This document shows, piece after piece, positions 49,994 to 61,416 of a stretch of 64,000 nt of DNA. Under the pieces are notes generated by a model that saw only the letters and a list, made by a program, of their open reading frames with translations, was not told where the DNA came from and did no database searches. The stretch is taken from contig CM043970.1 in the NCBI GenBank assembly GCA_014529385.2, positions 48,201,779-48,265,778 of the forward strand. The letters are read 5' to 3'. This stretch comes from Adiantum capillus-veneris. Taxonomy: Eukaryota > Streptophyta > Polypodiopsida > Polypodiales > Pteridaceae. A program made the position numbers and the translations under genes. Each line of letters opens with the position of its first letter. Position 1 is the first letter of the stretch.

Positions 49994-52258
49994 TGGAGAG
50001 GGGAATGGGGGAACACGCCCGGCACAAACACAAGGGCCTCTCTATAGCTCAGGGTATCCACAACACTCCTATCCTCTCAAAAAACACCTTCGAAAAACAC
50101 ACTTTACACTAGCAGACCACCGCCTGCTCAATTTCCACTGCTCACACACTCCACAAGTCCACCACACAACACACACCTACTGCCAGGGTCTGTTTCCACC
50201 TTTACACATGCACACAACCGCTCAATCTCACTCTCTCACACAAAACACCGTCAGTCTGGGGGCACAACTTCCACACAGCCGGCACCGAGGGGAAACATGA
50301 AAGTGGGAGAAAGAGAAGGGGGGATGGGGAAACAACAACGAGACAAGGCAACAATGGCTTGATTTCACTTCAAAAGGCATGTACACAGGCTTGCACTGCC
50401 ATCACCATGGCCATTTTCTAGAAAAAGTTACAAAGGGTTTAGCTTGTCAGAGAACTCCACTTTGCAGGCTTCAAACGGCACAAAAAAAGCCCCTAATTTG
50501 ATTAAAATTTGACTTTTATAGGGGGGGCCTTCCACTTTGGAAACTACCCTTTCATTGGACCATCTGGCATTCACATTTGGCATCTTTTGGAGGAGGTGGC
50601 CGCTTCATTTTTTATCTGTTCTCTTTGCACTGGGGGGGAGGGGGCATTAGCTATGTCGATATTGCCCCCATGCAAAAAAAAATTATTTATTTTTTCCTTT
50701 ATTTTTTACCTCCTTGGACTACCCACACCTTGCACAGCCATCTTTGACCTACTTTTGACCCTCTTTGTCCTTTTGGTCCGGCTCCTACCTTGCCTTCACC
50801 TCTGCTTGGCTGGCTTTGGAAATGCTTGCTCGATTTTGCACTTGGCGCCCTCTCAGGCTTGCTTGCCCTTGCCTTTGTTGATCGGCCTTGGATTGGCCTT
50901 GTACACCGGGCGGCCCCTTTGGGGGAGGTGAGCTTTAAGCTCCTTCTCTCCCTCTATCTCACTGGCCGCGGGACTGCTCTTCATGTTATGCCGGGGAGGG
51001 GGCCATTAGCGAGGTCGTTATTGCCCTCCCCCCTAAACTCCAAAAGATGGCCTTTAAGGCCGTGGGAGCAGGCCCCTCATGGGCCCTACCACATCATCAG
51101 GCTACGACCGCCAGCTAGCCACCCACAGCCATAGGCTACACGGATGCACCACCGAACAAGTTCTCCTCCGCCAACTACAACGCTACCGTGCCACCCCTGC
51201 GCCAATAGGCTCGACACCTGCAGTGCTTCCGCACTCACGCCATCGCCAGAGTTCTCTCTCCACTGGAATACACTCTAATGCATCCACGCCTTGGACTATA
51301 TGCACTAAACATTCGTAGTTGATATGCGCATGTGGGACTCCCTTGGTGACATGTGGCAGTCATTGGCCCTATGGCCCCTCAAACTCACAAAATACCCTCC
51401 AAAAAAGTTTTTTAAAAAAACTCCCTTTTGGGCCTTCTTCCCCCAACTCCCATATCCTGCTTGATGGTCGGAAGCTCGAGCCGCCAAGCCGTGCCGGATC
51501 TTCTCCAGGTCTTCCCCGGGTCGTGCAGATCTCATCGTATCTAACTCCTCTGAGCTCGCTATCCAAGGCCGCCAAAAAATCAAGAAAATTACCTGCATTA
51601 TCCTCCCTAGCACCTGCCGCCAATTTCAACTTGTCGTAACTTGTTGACCATGAACCCGATTGACGAGTTGTTGATTTGTGCTAGCTCCACATGATGCACA
51701 CTATCACCAAGAACCTTGGTGAGGCCAAAAAGATGCCAGATGATGAATTCCCCAATGCGGGCAAGTGGGCTCACACCTGGCCCCTGAAAAATCTTCAACT
51801 GATCATAACTTGCTATCCAAAGCTCCGATTCGTAATCCGAGAAGACAGGCATGCTCCATAATTTGAAATCTATGCATCTATCTACTGACACTTGCCTAGG
51901 CCACCTGTCTTGAGCTGCCCTACCCGTCGGGGATCTGCAACACCTTCTAACCTTGTGCTTCAGTATCTTGCACATCGGGGCTCCATTTGATAAGCCGTCT
52001 GGACCGGCTTCTAGAGCACATTGAACACTACGTTCAAAGCACCGACTTGGCACTTCGGGCACCTTCATCTGTCATCCCATCTAGACCATTCCTTAGCTCT
52101 TTTGGCCTAAAAAACCTCATTGAGCATACACTTTCTCTACCCTTTGGCTACCTAGGACCTTGGTATCTGCCCTAACCTTCTGCACTGCACTTGCCTGCAG
52201 CCTTTGCTTGGCATAGACCACTTTCTAGCTCAGACTGACTTTGGTTGCACCATCGTTG
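49994..52258 (-). repeat. G2 5' LTR (far end truncated)
   Basis: On the plus strand it starts TGGAGAGGGG beside the primer site. Similarity to the left copy begins at 50172 and stops at 52258, about 160 bp before the left copy reaches its polypurine tract, so the far end has been lost. Confidence 0.75.
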
Positions 52259-52482
52259 AAAGCTTTCCAACCTAATGCCGCATCCATGGAGAGAAATAGA
52301 GGGATAAAGAGAGAGAGATGTTTACACTTGTGAACTTGCAAACAACTACATGCCTAAACTCATGTGAGCTACATATAAACTATTGCAAACATAACCATAA
52401 ACCTAACTCTAAATTCAAACCGTAATACTGAAGCTAACTTTAATATGAAAACTAAATCCAAAATCTAATTTTAAATCTAACC

Positions 52483-52483
<1 letters not shown>

Positions 52484-52541
<58 letters not shown>

Positions 52542-52627
52542 AGCAAAAATGCAAATTTTTCAAATGAAAATCGCTCGTATTACGTCGTCCGCTTCAGCTT
52601 CTCTAATTCATACTCAGCATCACGAGT

Positions 52628-52689
<62 letters not shown>

Positions 52690-52990
52690 ACACACACACA
52701 CACACACACACAAGCCAACTTGATACGTTGTGAAAGTCTTGAGTTATCCACTTTCCTCTTCCATCATTCTATCTATCTCTCTTTCCCTCTCTCTTTATCT
52801 ATATATGTCATAGCACGTCTATTTACAAAGACACACATTGACTTCACCGATCGATGCACTATTTTCTTTGACAACGCAGACATTATATTAGATCTGCAAG
52901 GAGTTTATCATATTGGTCTCATAAATCATTTTGAAATTTTGAAGATGTTTAGTATAACATTTCATTTCATATTCTCTCTCTTTGTCTATT

Positions 52991-53064
<74 letters not shown>

Positions 53065-53116
53065 CCTCTCTCAATGTGTGTGTCTTTATGTGTTCTTTAT
53101 TTATGCATGTGTGTAC

Positions 53117-53170
<54 letters not shown>

Positions 53171-53185
53171 ACACATACAATGTGT

Positions 53186-53232
<47 letters not shown>

Positions 53233-53321
53233 GGGAAACAAGGAAAGGAACATGAGAGGGAAGGAGCATACCTGGATCTCCTTCCTCTCCTCGTGTGTGT
53301 GTGTGTGTGGGGGGGGGGGGG

Positions 53322-53359
<38 letters not shown>

Positions 53360-53360
53360 C
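52484..53360. repeat. Compound microsatellite cluster (CT, CA, GT, G, GA)
   Basis: (CT)n at 52486-52540, 52629-52688 and 52996-53060; (CT)n-(CA)n at 53118-53168; (GT)n-G32 at 53181-53231; (GT)n-G16 at 53293-53324; (GA)n to 53355. The CT/CA tracts on the left and GT/GA tracts on the right are complementary, giving a large imperfect inverted repeat. Reading frames over it are artefacts. Confidence 0.9.
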
Positions 53361-53439
53361 GGGTATACTTGTTTTGCAAGAGCGCCAAAACTCAAATATG
53401 AGATTTAAGTTTTTGGCGCTCGCGGATTATTTTTTTACT

Positions 53440-53601
53440 TGGTCGACGGCGCAATGATCATTGCTATGAGTGTCGCTATATTATTTGTTGCATAGCAACA
53501 CTCATAGCAACATTGATAGCGACGATCATAGCAACGCCATTAATTCTCACATTTGAGCATCGCACTGCTAGCGTTGCTACTATGAAGAACCTCTTGTAGT
53601 G
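53440..53601 (-). repeat. CACTA2 right terminus and subterminal repeats
   Basis: Contains GAGTGTCGCTATA, CATAGCAACACTC, GATAGCGACGATC and TAGCGTTGCTAC, and ends with AACCTCTTGTAGTG, the exact inverse of the left 14 nt. Confidence 0.7.
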
Positions 53602-54099
53602 ACTTGTGAAAACCCATACTTCTTGTGGGTGATGTATGCTTTGAAGGGGGGATTCTGGAGTAGTTTTTGATGAAAGGGAAAGTTTTGTTTTCAAGATCAT
53701 TGGTAGGCAACATCTATAATTCCGTGCCTAAACAGGTTTCTTCCTTGTTTGTGACATAGTCTCTTGGGTGGGCGACAGCCAATAAATTCCCAAGGGGACT
53801 ACTCTTGTTGGATGTGTGGTGTTTCAAAGGGTTTCCCAAAGCTTTTGGTCTTCTTGTAGTGCTCTTTCAACGCTCTTGGGTGACATCACTATAGAGGCGT
53901 TCCAGTTTGCTTGTTTCCCAACAATATGTCCATGCTTTGCGTAAACTTTGATATGAATTGAGCAGGTTGCTATATGAGATCAAATAATCCCTTATGGAAA
54001 TGATATACCCCCCTCTACTAATTTTCTTTGAATGTAGGCCTTAAAATGATGGGGTATAATGCATGCCCCATTTACAGGTCCTCGCTAGATGTGCAATAC

Positions 54100-55010
54100 T
54101 CTAGTTTGCTTTGAAAATCAATCTACCAAGGCCATAATTCTTACCTTCGTCATGGCCATCCTTTACGTGATGGTAAAATTGGGCGTGTCAAATGTGGTCT
54201 TATGCATGTTAGAGAATGGCACCACCACTAGGAGTAGGGTGGATGGCATCTTGTTCCAGGAAGTAAGTCCTTGTCAATTTTCCATATGTTGCCTACTAGG
54301 GTGATCTCCTCATTAATCATTTTCTAGATCCAATGCATATATCTAAGAATGTGGCATAGCTCCTCTCGAAGAAGATAACAAGAAAGCAAGACAGTTGAAG
54401 AGGAGGAGATGATCTCCAACCTTTTGGGAAGATGCCCAAGTTTTGGCATGTCACCTCCTCCACGGGTCAAATAAAGCTTCTAGGAGCACCATGGCCTATA
54501 CCACACAAAAGTGAGGAGCAGCAAGTAAAAAGAGTGATTTCAAAGTTCAAAACACCCACGTGATGCATGTGAAGTCTCAAATAAACTTTCATGGGTGTGA
54601 TGATCACCGTGTGAGGGCTTTGGGCACACAACTAGCATAATTTCTTGCAATTCATACTTCCAATAGCGATCAAGGGATGTTTGAAAGAAGAGATGCATTC
54701 ATGCATATACAAGATAAGTGACCTAGTGATGTGTATCTCTTACAAAGAGATATTGAAGGAATCCATTGGTGCAATTTGTGTTAACTCCATGAAGCAATTT
54801 GCATGGTTGAGAGGTACCTACCCACGAGCTGTACAACCATCCAAATGCACTTTCTCCTACATGTAGTAGACGAGTTTTCCATTGCGGACACGGTTCGCAG
54901 CCGATGGATTTTTTTTTGGAATGGTTCATGAAGACACTTTGTTTGGCAAAAAGTGCCGTGAAAGGGGAGCATGGTAGAAGGATGGCTGGTGAGTCTCTTA
55001 TCTTGATGAT
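54100..55010 (+). pseudogene. TNP2 transposase relic, plus strand, many in-frame stops
   Basis: Reading with stops ignored gives TNP2 blocks in order: QGHNSYLRHGHPLRDGKIG (about 54130), LLINHFLDPMHISKNVA (about 54310), EEQQVKRVISKFKTPT (about 54510), NFLQFILPIAIKGCLKEE (about 54640) and a DUF4218-like LLHVVDEFSIADTVRSRW (about 54850). Stops include TGA/TAA/TAG around 54560-54640, mostly without loss of frame within each block. A CACTA element separate from CACTA2, in opposite orientation. Confidence 0.72.
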
Positions 55011-55215
55011 CAAAGTTCTTTATCTTAAACTCTAAGACCATGCAAAAATGGTTGGAAAGATACGATGGAGAGAGAGGAGAAAATGCACCTAGGAACAACA
55101 TGACTTCTGGAATCCCCAAAGACTAGATGTCTACCCTTTCCATTGTACTTTGTACCTTTGCCTGAGTTTCCTACTATGCAATGGTTGGACACATCAGTGA
55201 GAGAGGCCCAATAGG

Positions 55216-56044
55216 GTGGAGTTCCTCTTCTTCCTTTTGGATTATGTACGAAAAGTAAAGGTTGTCCTTGAGGGCAAAAGTAAAGGGGTAAGAAAAAGTA
55301 GTCATACTATGGGAAGAGTAGATCCAATGGATGAAGAAGAACTTGTTACAAATGAGGAGAGGAATCCGACAGGCACTAAGAATAGAGAGCAAAACTGCTT
55401 TAATCCTTGTTTCCAGCGTGAAGTGCACAGTACACCATCCTTCAAAGTATGTTCATCTAGTAACGCACCTAATTCAATGAGAAACTCTACCGATGGTATT
55501 AGAAGAGGGTTATCTCTAGATCAAACACTCTAACAAGATTTTGATAAACAATGGTTATACATGTTGCATTTGAAGTAGACACAAGCATTTCTTGCATGTG
55601 GTATTCCAATAAATGTAGTGCAGAACCTTATCTTCAAAGATGCATTGATGAGCACCACCAAAAAAGGATTTGTGATATTAGATTATAATAAAATGCACAC
55701 AGAGTATGTTGACAAAGTCAAAGATGAGGTAGAAAGAACGCTCAAACGTGCAGTGTTGGAATATGTTCCTACTTTTGGATGTACTATAGCTTTGGATGGA
55801 TGGACCAATTGTCAAAAAAAACCTTTAATCAATGTGATGTTGATTTGTCCCCAAGGGTCAGTATTTTTAGAAGCCATTGACACTTCCTTGAAGGAAAAAA
55901 CCATTCCTTTTCTTTCAGAGATCTATGAACGTGCTATATCAAAAGCTGGAGGGCCAAAGAATGTGACAACCATTGTCACCAACAATGCTGCAAATTACAA
56001 AGGTGCAGGTCTTGCAATTCAAGCAAAGTACCAGGAAGTAACGT
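55216..56044 (+). pseudogene. hAT transposase fragment (DUF659), cut by G1
   Basis: One frame runs to the LTR boundary with TAA at 55531 and TAG at 55576. The segment ACGIPINVVQNLIFKDAL followed by TIALDGWTNCQKKPLINVM and VTTIVTNNAANYKGAG is the DUF659 region of plant hAT-like transposases, with the DGWT motif. The upstream part (DEEELVTNEERN) would be the linker after a BED finger, which is not seen. The C-terminal dimerisation domain would lie beyond the G1 insertion, outside the window. Confidence 0.82.
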
Positions 56045-57173
56045 TGTGAGCGGGATGAAAACACACACAACGCCTCTATAACGACCTGACACACACTCTT
56101 GGGAAGATACACACACGCACTATGGGGCACCACTCGGCTTACACAACACACCTGGCCGAGACAGGGAACACACCTCTGGAGTGAGAGGAGAGAGACTATC
56201 CACTTGCCCACTCCACACACACACACACACCCAAAAAACTCAGCTCAAAAGAGGATAATTTCTTATGTTTAGACACAAATGAGCTTGGGCCAACACCAAT
56301 GGGGCAAACAACTCACACAATATGGGTAAAAGATACCAGATACAATCACAAATTGGAGAAGAAGCCTCACTCATTGGAGAAGATTACACAGAAAAATAGC
56401 AGAAAAAGAGTGAGGAATTTGGCAAAATGGACAGCGCCATCGCGTCGGGAACAGCCCAAAACCCCAGTCTACAATGTCAAAGTGCTCAAATCCGACCTCG
56501 GATGAGCAGTTTACGGCCAAAACAGGCTCCAAAATGAGCAAAAACACACCTGCGGCTGTTCCTCCTCTCTTCTCCACGTTTTTTCTGGTCTTCTCTCAGT
56601 TTTTTCAGTTCCCACGCTTAGATTTTTTAGTTGGGCACCCTTGGCCTTTTAGATGACCTCAAACGGACCCCGAACAGGCCAAAAACTGACCTCGTAGTGC
56701 ATAGTTGTCACCTTTTTTGCATCATCCGCACACCTAGCACTCAGCTTTCCCCAATAATGCATCCCGCAACCACGTGAAGTGGCCCCAAAAAAAGGTCCTC
56801 ATGATGACCTTTCTGCATAATTCTCACAAGCAAACACCCACGTTGTGTGCGTACTTCTCCGCGTGCAAGTATTGACCATGTTCGCCCTCCTGACGCCACT
56901 AGATGTCATCTGACGCACCTGCTGACCTCACGTCGTCGGCCCGCGGATAGCTTCCTTGAGAAGTTTTACGCGCTACCAACTCCTCCTTATTGTAGAAAAA
57001 CACAATGGTACTAGTAACGATGAAAATCGATGCACTATGTACATGGTGTCCTACCTGTACACATGTGGGCCCCACGTAACCACCTGGCTCTGGAAAATGG
57101 GCAATCCTTTATTTGATGCACCATGCATGTATATGTACATATGCGCAATCCCTTGCTCCAAAAACTCCTGACA
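56045..57173 (-). repeat. 3' LTR of G1 (1129 bp)
   Basis: Plus strand TGTGAGCGGG...CTCCTGACA; on the minus strand it starts TGTCAGGAG right after the polypurine tract GGGATGGGCAAATTA (57174-57189). It matches the LTR at 24935-26091 in inverse orientation. Confidence 0.95.
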
Positions 57174-57201
57174 TAATTTGCCCATCCCCTAGCCTGCTAG
57201 A

Positions 57202-60200
57202 TCATTCATGATCAGCAGCAGCAAAGAGAGATATGAGACTCGCCGCATCACAGGTCTCCTCATCCCTCACCAACACTGCTTGATCCACAGACAGCTCATC
57301 TTGCTCCACCATCATCAATCTAGCATGATACAATTTAAGACGCAACCCATTTACCCTTGACTTATGTAGAACACCATCCAGGTTAGCCAGCTGATATGTG
57401 CCATTTGGAAAACACTCCACTACCTTGAAAGGGCCTTCCCACTTAATTTGAAACTTCTTTTGGAAGGTGTTGTCCAGCTTACTGTTGTAGCACAAAACCA
57501 AGTCATGTTTCTTGATACCCTTACTTTTGACCTTTTCATTTATCTTTGCCAAAGCCTTATCCTGCATGTGCCCATAATGCTCCAATGCGCTCATCCTATC
57601 CAACTGGACCTCTTGTAACAGCAAGAGCCTCTCTTTGAATGCATCACTAGGCGACCCAAGCAACTTCTCTAACATCTTGACCGCAGGCAACTCTACCTCC
57701 ACAGGCAATAGTGCTTCCTTTCCATACACCAAATGAAATGGAGTAAACACTGTACCTGTCTTCACCGAAGTACGGTAAGCCCATAATGCACTAGGCAATT
57801 CCAAATCCCAATTCTTTCCTTGGTGCTCTGTCACTTTCGAAAGAATCTGTACCAACTCACCATTGAATCTTTCATTCAAGCCATTACACTGCGGGTAATA
57901 AGGAGTGGTATGCTGGTGCCTAATCTTCATCTTTGCACATAAAAAATCTAGCAGTTTAGCTCTAAAGCCAGGCCCCTTATCTGAAAGTAGCTCCAGTGGC
58001 ACCCCAAACTTGCAACATATTTCATCATACACAAATTTTGCCACATCCTTTGCAGTGATCTGTTTTACTGCTATAGCCTCTGCCCATCTAGAGAGATAGT
58101 CCACTGCCGTCAAAATATAGCTTTTGCCCCTGCTTGTGATAGGTAACGGGCCTATTGCATCAATCCCCCACTTTTCAAACACATCAAACGCCATAATGGT
58201 TTTTCGTAGCTCTGGCTTCAACACTCTCTTCCCAAATGCTTGACACCTATTGCAAGACCTACACCAATGGTGAACATCCTTGTGCAAACTAGGCCATACA
58301 TACCCCTCTTGCAAAATCTTATGCAAGGTGATCTTTAGAGCAAAATGGCCACCACATGCGCCTTCATGATTCTCTTCCAACACTCTGTAAAGCTCCTCCC
58401 GCCAAGGTACACGTCTCAACACGAGATCAGCCCCTTTCATGTATAAGACATCAGCAATCAATTTGTACCTGTATGCTCTACGCACAAAGCCATACTTCTT
58501 AGACTTCTGAATCTCCTTTGGAATGATTCCTGTTAGCAAAAACTCCTCTTCTTGAGCCAAACTTTCCCGGCCATGATAAAGAGGTAAGTTGGTCCTCAAC
58601 ACGAATAGCTCCCCAATCATGCCTTGAGCTGCTTCATGTGCCTCTCCATTTAGAGCACGTTCAATGTGTCTGATGCTCCATGCTTCGAACTTTTTTAGCA
58701 GGCCTTTAATTCTGAAGCACATTTCCTTCAATGAGGTGTTCTTGCTCTTCCACACACCCAGTACTTGCTTCACCACTAACAAGGCATCACCTTTTATGCT
58801 CAACCTTCGAACCCCATGCTTCAAACAAATGTGTAATCCGGCTTCCAATGTAGCATATTCAGCCTCATTGTTACTATGCGCATCCAATTTGAACCCTCTC
58901 TTGCATACTAGCTTCCCCTCTGGATCATAAAGTGCTATACCCCCTGAAGCTGCATCGTGGCTCTTTCTATATGAACCATCAAAGAACAACACATGTGCAT
59001 TGCTGATCTGTGGCACTTCTTCAACTACCTTTCTCACCACCTCTTCCTTAACAATAAGGGGATTCTCCTTGTAGGTCAACAAATCAGCTAGGGTAGCCCT
59101 TGTACTATCTTCCACTAGAAAAGAGAACTCAAACTCTTGCAGCTCAATTACCCATTTCTTCACCACATTTGACATGTTAGTACCATTAATTAACTGTGGC
59201 AAAAAGGCATAACTCGTCAAGAAAACAAAAGGCCGTGGTAGCAAGTAATGACGAAATCGTCGACAAGCAAATATTACACTGGCCATCACTAGCTCTACTT
59301 CCGACAACTTTCTCTCCGCTACCAACTTCACTCGGCTTGCACAATACACTGGCCTCATATAATGGCTGCCCTTCCCCTTTTGCAATAGCATAGCTCCAAT
59401 GGCATCATCCCCTACTGATGGATTTACATAAAAAACTTTCTCCCAATCAGGAGCCTGCATGGCTGACAAACCCCCTAACACCTCTTTCACCTCTTGAAAC
59501 ACTTCTTCACACGTGTCATCCCATTGCAATGGATCATGCTTTTCCACTTGTTGTAATGGATAAAGAATCTGAGACGACAATGGAATAAACCTTGCCATGT
59601 ACTTCACTTTGTGTATAAAGGTTGCCAATTGCTTCGTACTCGTAGGTGATGGAAGAAGAATAATAGACTTAACCTTGTCTGGATCAGCCTCAATGCCATT
59701 TTCTAACACCATGTGGCCCAATAACTTCACCCTTGGCTGTGCTAGATGACATTTCTTTGGATTTAGTTGTCCTCCACATTCATCATATCGAGCCAATACC
59801 ATCTGCAGCTTCTCATGGTGATCAACCCTACTGCTATAGACACAGAAGTCATCCATAAAAGCGTTAACACAACTACCAATGAATGGTTCCAACACCCAAT
59901 TTGCTCTCTCTTGATAGAAGGAAGGTCCATTTGACAACCCAAATGGCAATACTGTGTAGCAATAGCAGCCCCATGGCGTAATGAAAGTTGTCTTTGTGCG
60001 GTCTTTAAGAGCAATCTTCAATTGAAAATAGCCTGAAAAACCATCACACACACTGTACCTCTCATAACCTGCCACTAAATCCAAGATCTGATCGATGAAT
60101 GGAAGAGGATATGGGTTCTTCTTAGTGGCTGCGTTTAAGGGTTTAAAATCCACACAAATTCTCCACTTCCCATCCTTCTTTGGACTGACTACAACTGGAC

Positions 60201-61278
60201 TCACCCATTCTGTGGTCTCCGCTGGAACTATGAACCCTGCCTTCAATAACTTGTCCACCTCTACCCGCAAGGCTTCCATTTGCTCTTGACCCATCCTTCT
60301 TAGCCTTTGCCGCACTGGCTTAGCACCTTCTTTCAGCTCTATATGCATCTCTTCACCCTTGAACCCTCTGATCTCTTCATATGAAGTAATGAACAAATCA
60401 GGAAAACTAGCCAACATATGCAAATATATATCCTTCTCCATAGCTGAGAGGTCTCCACTAATCATTTGCGTCATTAATTCCTGCTTCTTTGACAACTCAA
60501 CTTTGGTTTTCATCAGCCCTTCAATCACTTCATAAGGCCCTTCACTTTCATCTTCAACTTCCTTTGCAAATGCAACTAAACCAATCTCCTGGATTTCTTT
60601 GTCCATCAAAATAAATGCAACATCGGCATCCTCATCACTGCTGGTAGTGCTATCACTGTCCTCATCTGTCACCGTGGAAGAGTCTTCATCACTAGACTCA
60701 TCCTCATCTTCATAAAGCTCCTCTAATCGTTTCCTTGTGTCCATATTATAAAGCTTTTTGGTACCTGTCTTTCCATAGAGGCTAATCGTACCATGTCGCC
60801 AATCTTGAACGGCTCCTACTGCACGTAACCATGGTCTGCCCAGTATAATAGGATATGCTCCCAACCCTGCTGGCATCACATGAAAATCAACCACTGCCTT
60901 TGCATCATATGCCTCCACTTCTAAGCTCTTTACAACACCCAAGCATTTTACTTTTTGATGGTTTGCCAATCTGATCCGAAAACCTGACACCCCAGCCACT
61001 GTGAGACCCATCTTCTCAACGCATGAGTGTGTTATGACGCATATTTGGGCTCCGCCATCCACATAACCTTGTCCCAAATTTTTCCTTTTATGCCACACAT
61101 CTACTATTGGACAAATGTCTGGTAGCTCATCCATTGCCAACACCTTCACTAAACCTCTCTCTGGCTCTTTCTCCATTGGGTTAACCATCCTCTTCCACTG
61201 TCGCTTTAGCTTAGGCAGCATCTCTATAAGTTGCCCAAAAGTAACATCTGCCTTCCTGCTCGTCAGATCCTCCTTCAA
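57202..61278 (-). CDS. G1 Pol: protease, RT, two RNase H domains, integrase (1358 aa)
   Basis: Uninterrupted. Protease-like YVDGGAQICVIT at residue 73; reverse transcriptase with catalytic FMDD at about 474-477 (Tyr replaced by Phe); RT-linked RNase H near 617 (YVNPSVGDDAIGAML, TSYAF) where the usual catalytic aspartates are absent; a second RNase H near 763 (FFDGSYRKSH, NNEAEY, KGDALLVV) that keeps D, E and D; integrase zinc finger HEGACGGHF with CRSCNRC near 970; core D,D,E (WGIDAIGPL, SDKGPGF, NGLNERFNGE); and a GPF-containing C-terminus. The order RT-RNaseH-RNaseH-integrase is that of the plant Tat lineage. The frame stays open upstream of this ATG to the gag stop, so Pol may be made by readthrough. 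Confidence 0.95.
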   Translation of the reverse strand: MKEDLTSRKADVTFGQLIEMLPKLKRQWKRMVNPMEKEPERGLVKVLAMDELPDICPIVDVWHKRKNLGQGYVDGGAQICVITHSCVEKMGLTVAGVSGFRIRLANHQKVKCLGVVKSLEVEAYDAKAVVDFHVMPAGLGAYPIILGRPWLRAVGAVQDWRHGTISLYGKTGTKKLYNMDTRKRLEELYEDEDESSDEDSSTVTDEDSDSTTSSDEDADVAFILMDKEIQEIGLVAFAKEVEDESEGPYEVIEGLMKTKVELSKKQELMTQMISGDLSAMEKDIYLHMLASFPDLFITSYEEIRGFKGEEMHIELKEGAKPVRQRLRRMGQEQMEALRVEVDKLLKAGFIVPAETTEWVSPVVVSPKKDGKWRICVDFKPLNAATKKNPYPLPFIDQILDLVAGYERYSVCDGFSGYFQLKIALKDRTKTTFITPWGCYCYTVLPFGLSNGPSFYQERANWVLEPFIGSCVNAFMDDFCVYSSRVDHHEKLQMVLARYDECGGQLNPKKCHLAQPRVKLLGHMVLENGIEADPDKVKSIILLPSPTSTKQLATFIHKVKYMARFIPLSSQILYPLQQVEKHDPLQWDDTCEEVFQEVKEVLGGLSAMQAPDWEKVFYVNPSVGDDAIGAMLLQKGKGSHYMRPVYCASRVKLVAERKLSEVELVMASVIFACRRFRHYLLPRPFVFLTSYAFLPQLINGTNMSNVVKKWVIELQEFEFSFLVEDSTRATLADLLTYKENPLIVKEEVVRKVVEEVPQISNAHVLFFDGSYRKSHDAASGGIALYDPEGKLVCKRGFKLDAHSNNEAEYATLEAGLHICLKHGVRRLSIKGDALLVVKQVLGVWKSKNTSLKEMCFRIKGLLKKFEAWSIRHIERALNGEAHEAAQGMIGELFVLRTNLPLYHGRESLAQEEEFLLTGIIPKEIQKSKKYGFVRRAYRYKLIADVLYMKGADLVLRRVPWREELYRVLEENHEGACGGHFALKITLHKILQEGYVWPSLHKDVHHWCRSCNRCQAFGKRVLKPELRKTIMAFDVFEKWGIDAIGPLPITSRGKSYILTAVDYLSRWAEAIAVKQITAKDVAKFVYDEICCKFGVPLELLSDKGPGFRAKLLDFLCAKMKIRHQHTTPYYPQCNGLNERFNGELVQILSKVTEHQGKNWDLELPSALWAYRTSVKTGTVFTPFHLVYGKEALLPVEVELPAVKMLEKLLGSPSDAFKERLLLLQEVQLDRMSALEHYGHMQDKALAKINEKVKSKGIKKHDLVLCYNSKLDNTFQKKFQIKWEGPFKVVECFPNGTYQLANLDGVLHKSRVNGLRLKLYHARLMMVEQDELSVDQAVLVRDEETCDAASLISLFAAADHE

Positions 61279-61416
61279 GTCATAGCTTAATTGCCCATCC
61301 CCTAGTGGAAAATCTGAAACATGAAACTTTCGACGAGCTCTCCTTTTCCTCTTGGACTTGACATCCTCGCCTTCATGGCTCTTTCCTTTCTTCTTACTAG
61401 GACCTGGGGCACTTCT

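Larger units (their letters stand above)
42555..52258 (-). mobile_element. Decayed Ty3/gypsy element, family G2
   Basis: Two direct copies of about 2.1 kb flank minus-strand gag, protease, reverse transcriptase, RNase H and integrase relics in gypsy order. On the minus strand a primer-site-like CTTTTGGTGTCCCCAC lies next to the right copy (plus 49978-49993), very similar to that of G1. Both LTRs have lost their outer or inner ends. It sits inside CACTA2. Confidence 0.82.

Noticed and set aside
53604-54100. Search for the missing TNP2 middle domain
   Set aside because: No CGE or LGLASDG-type block could be read in any frame, so the TNP2 call starts only at about 54100.
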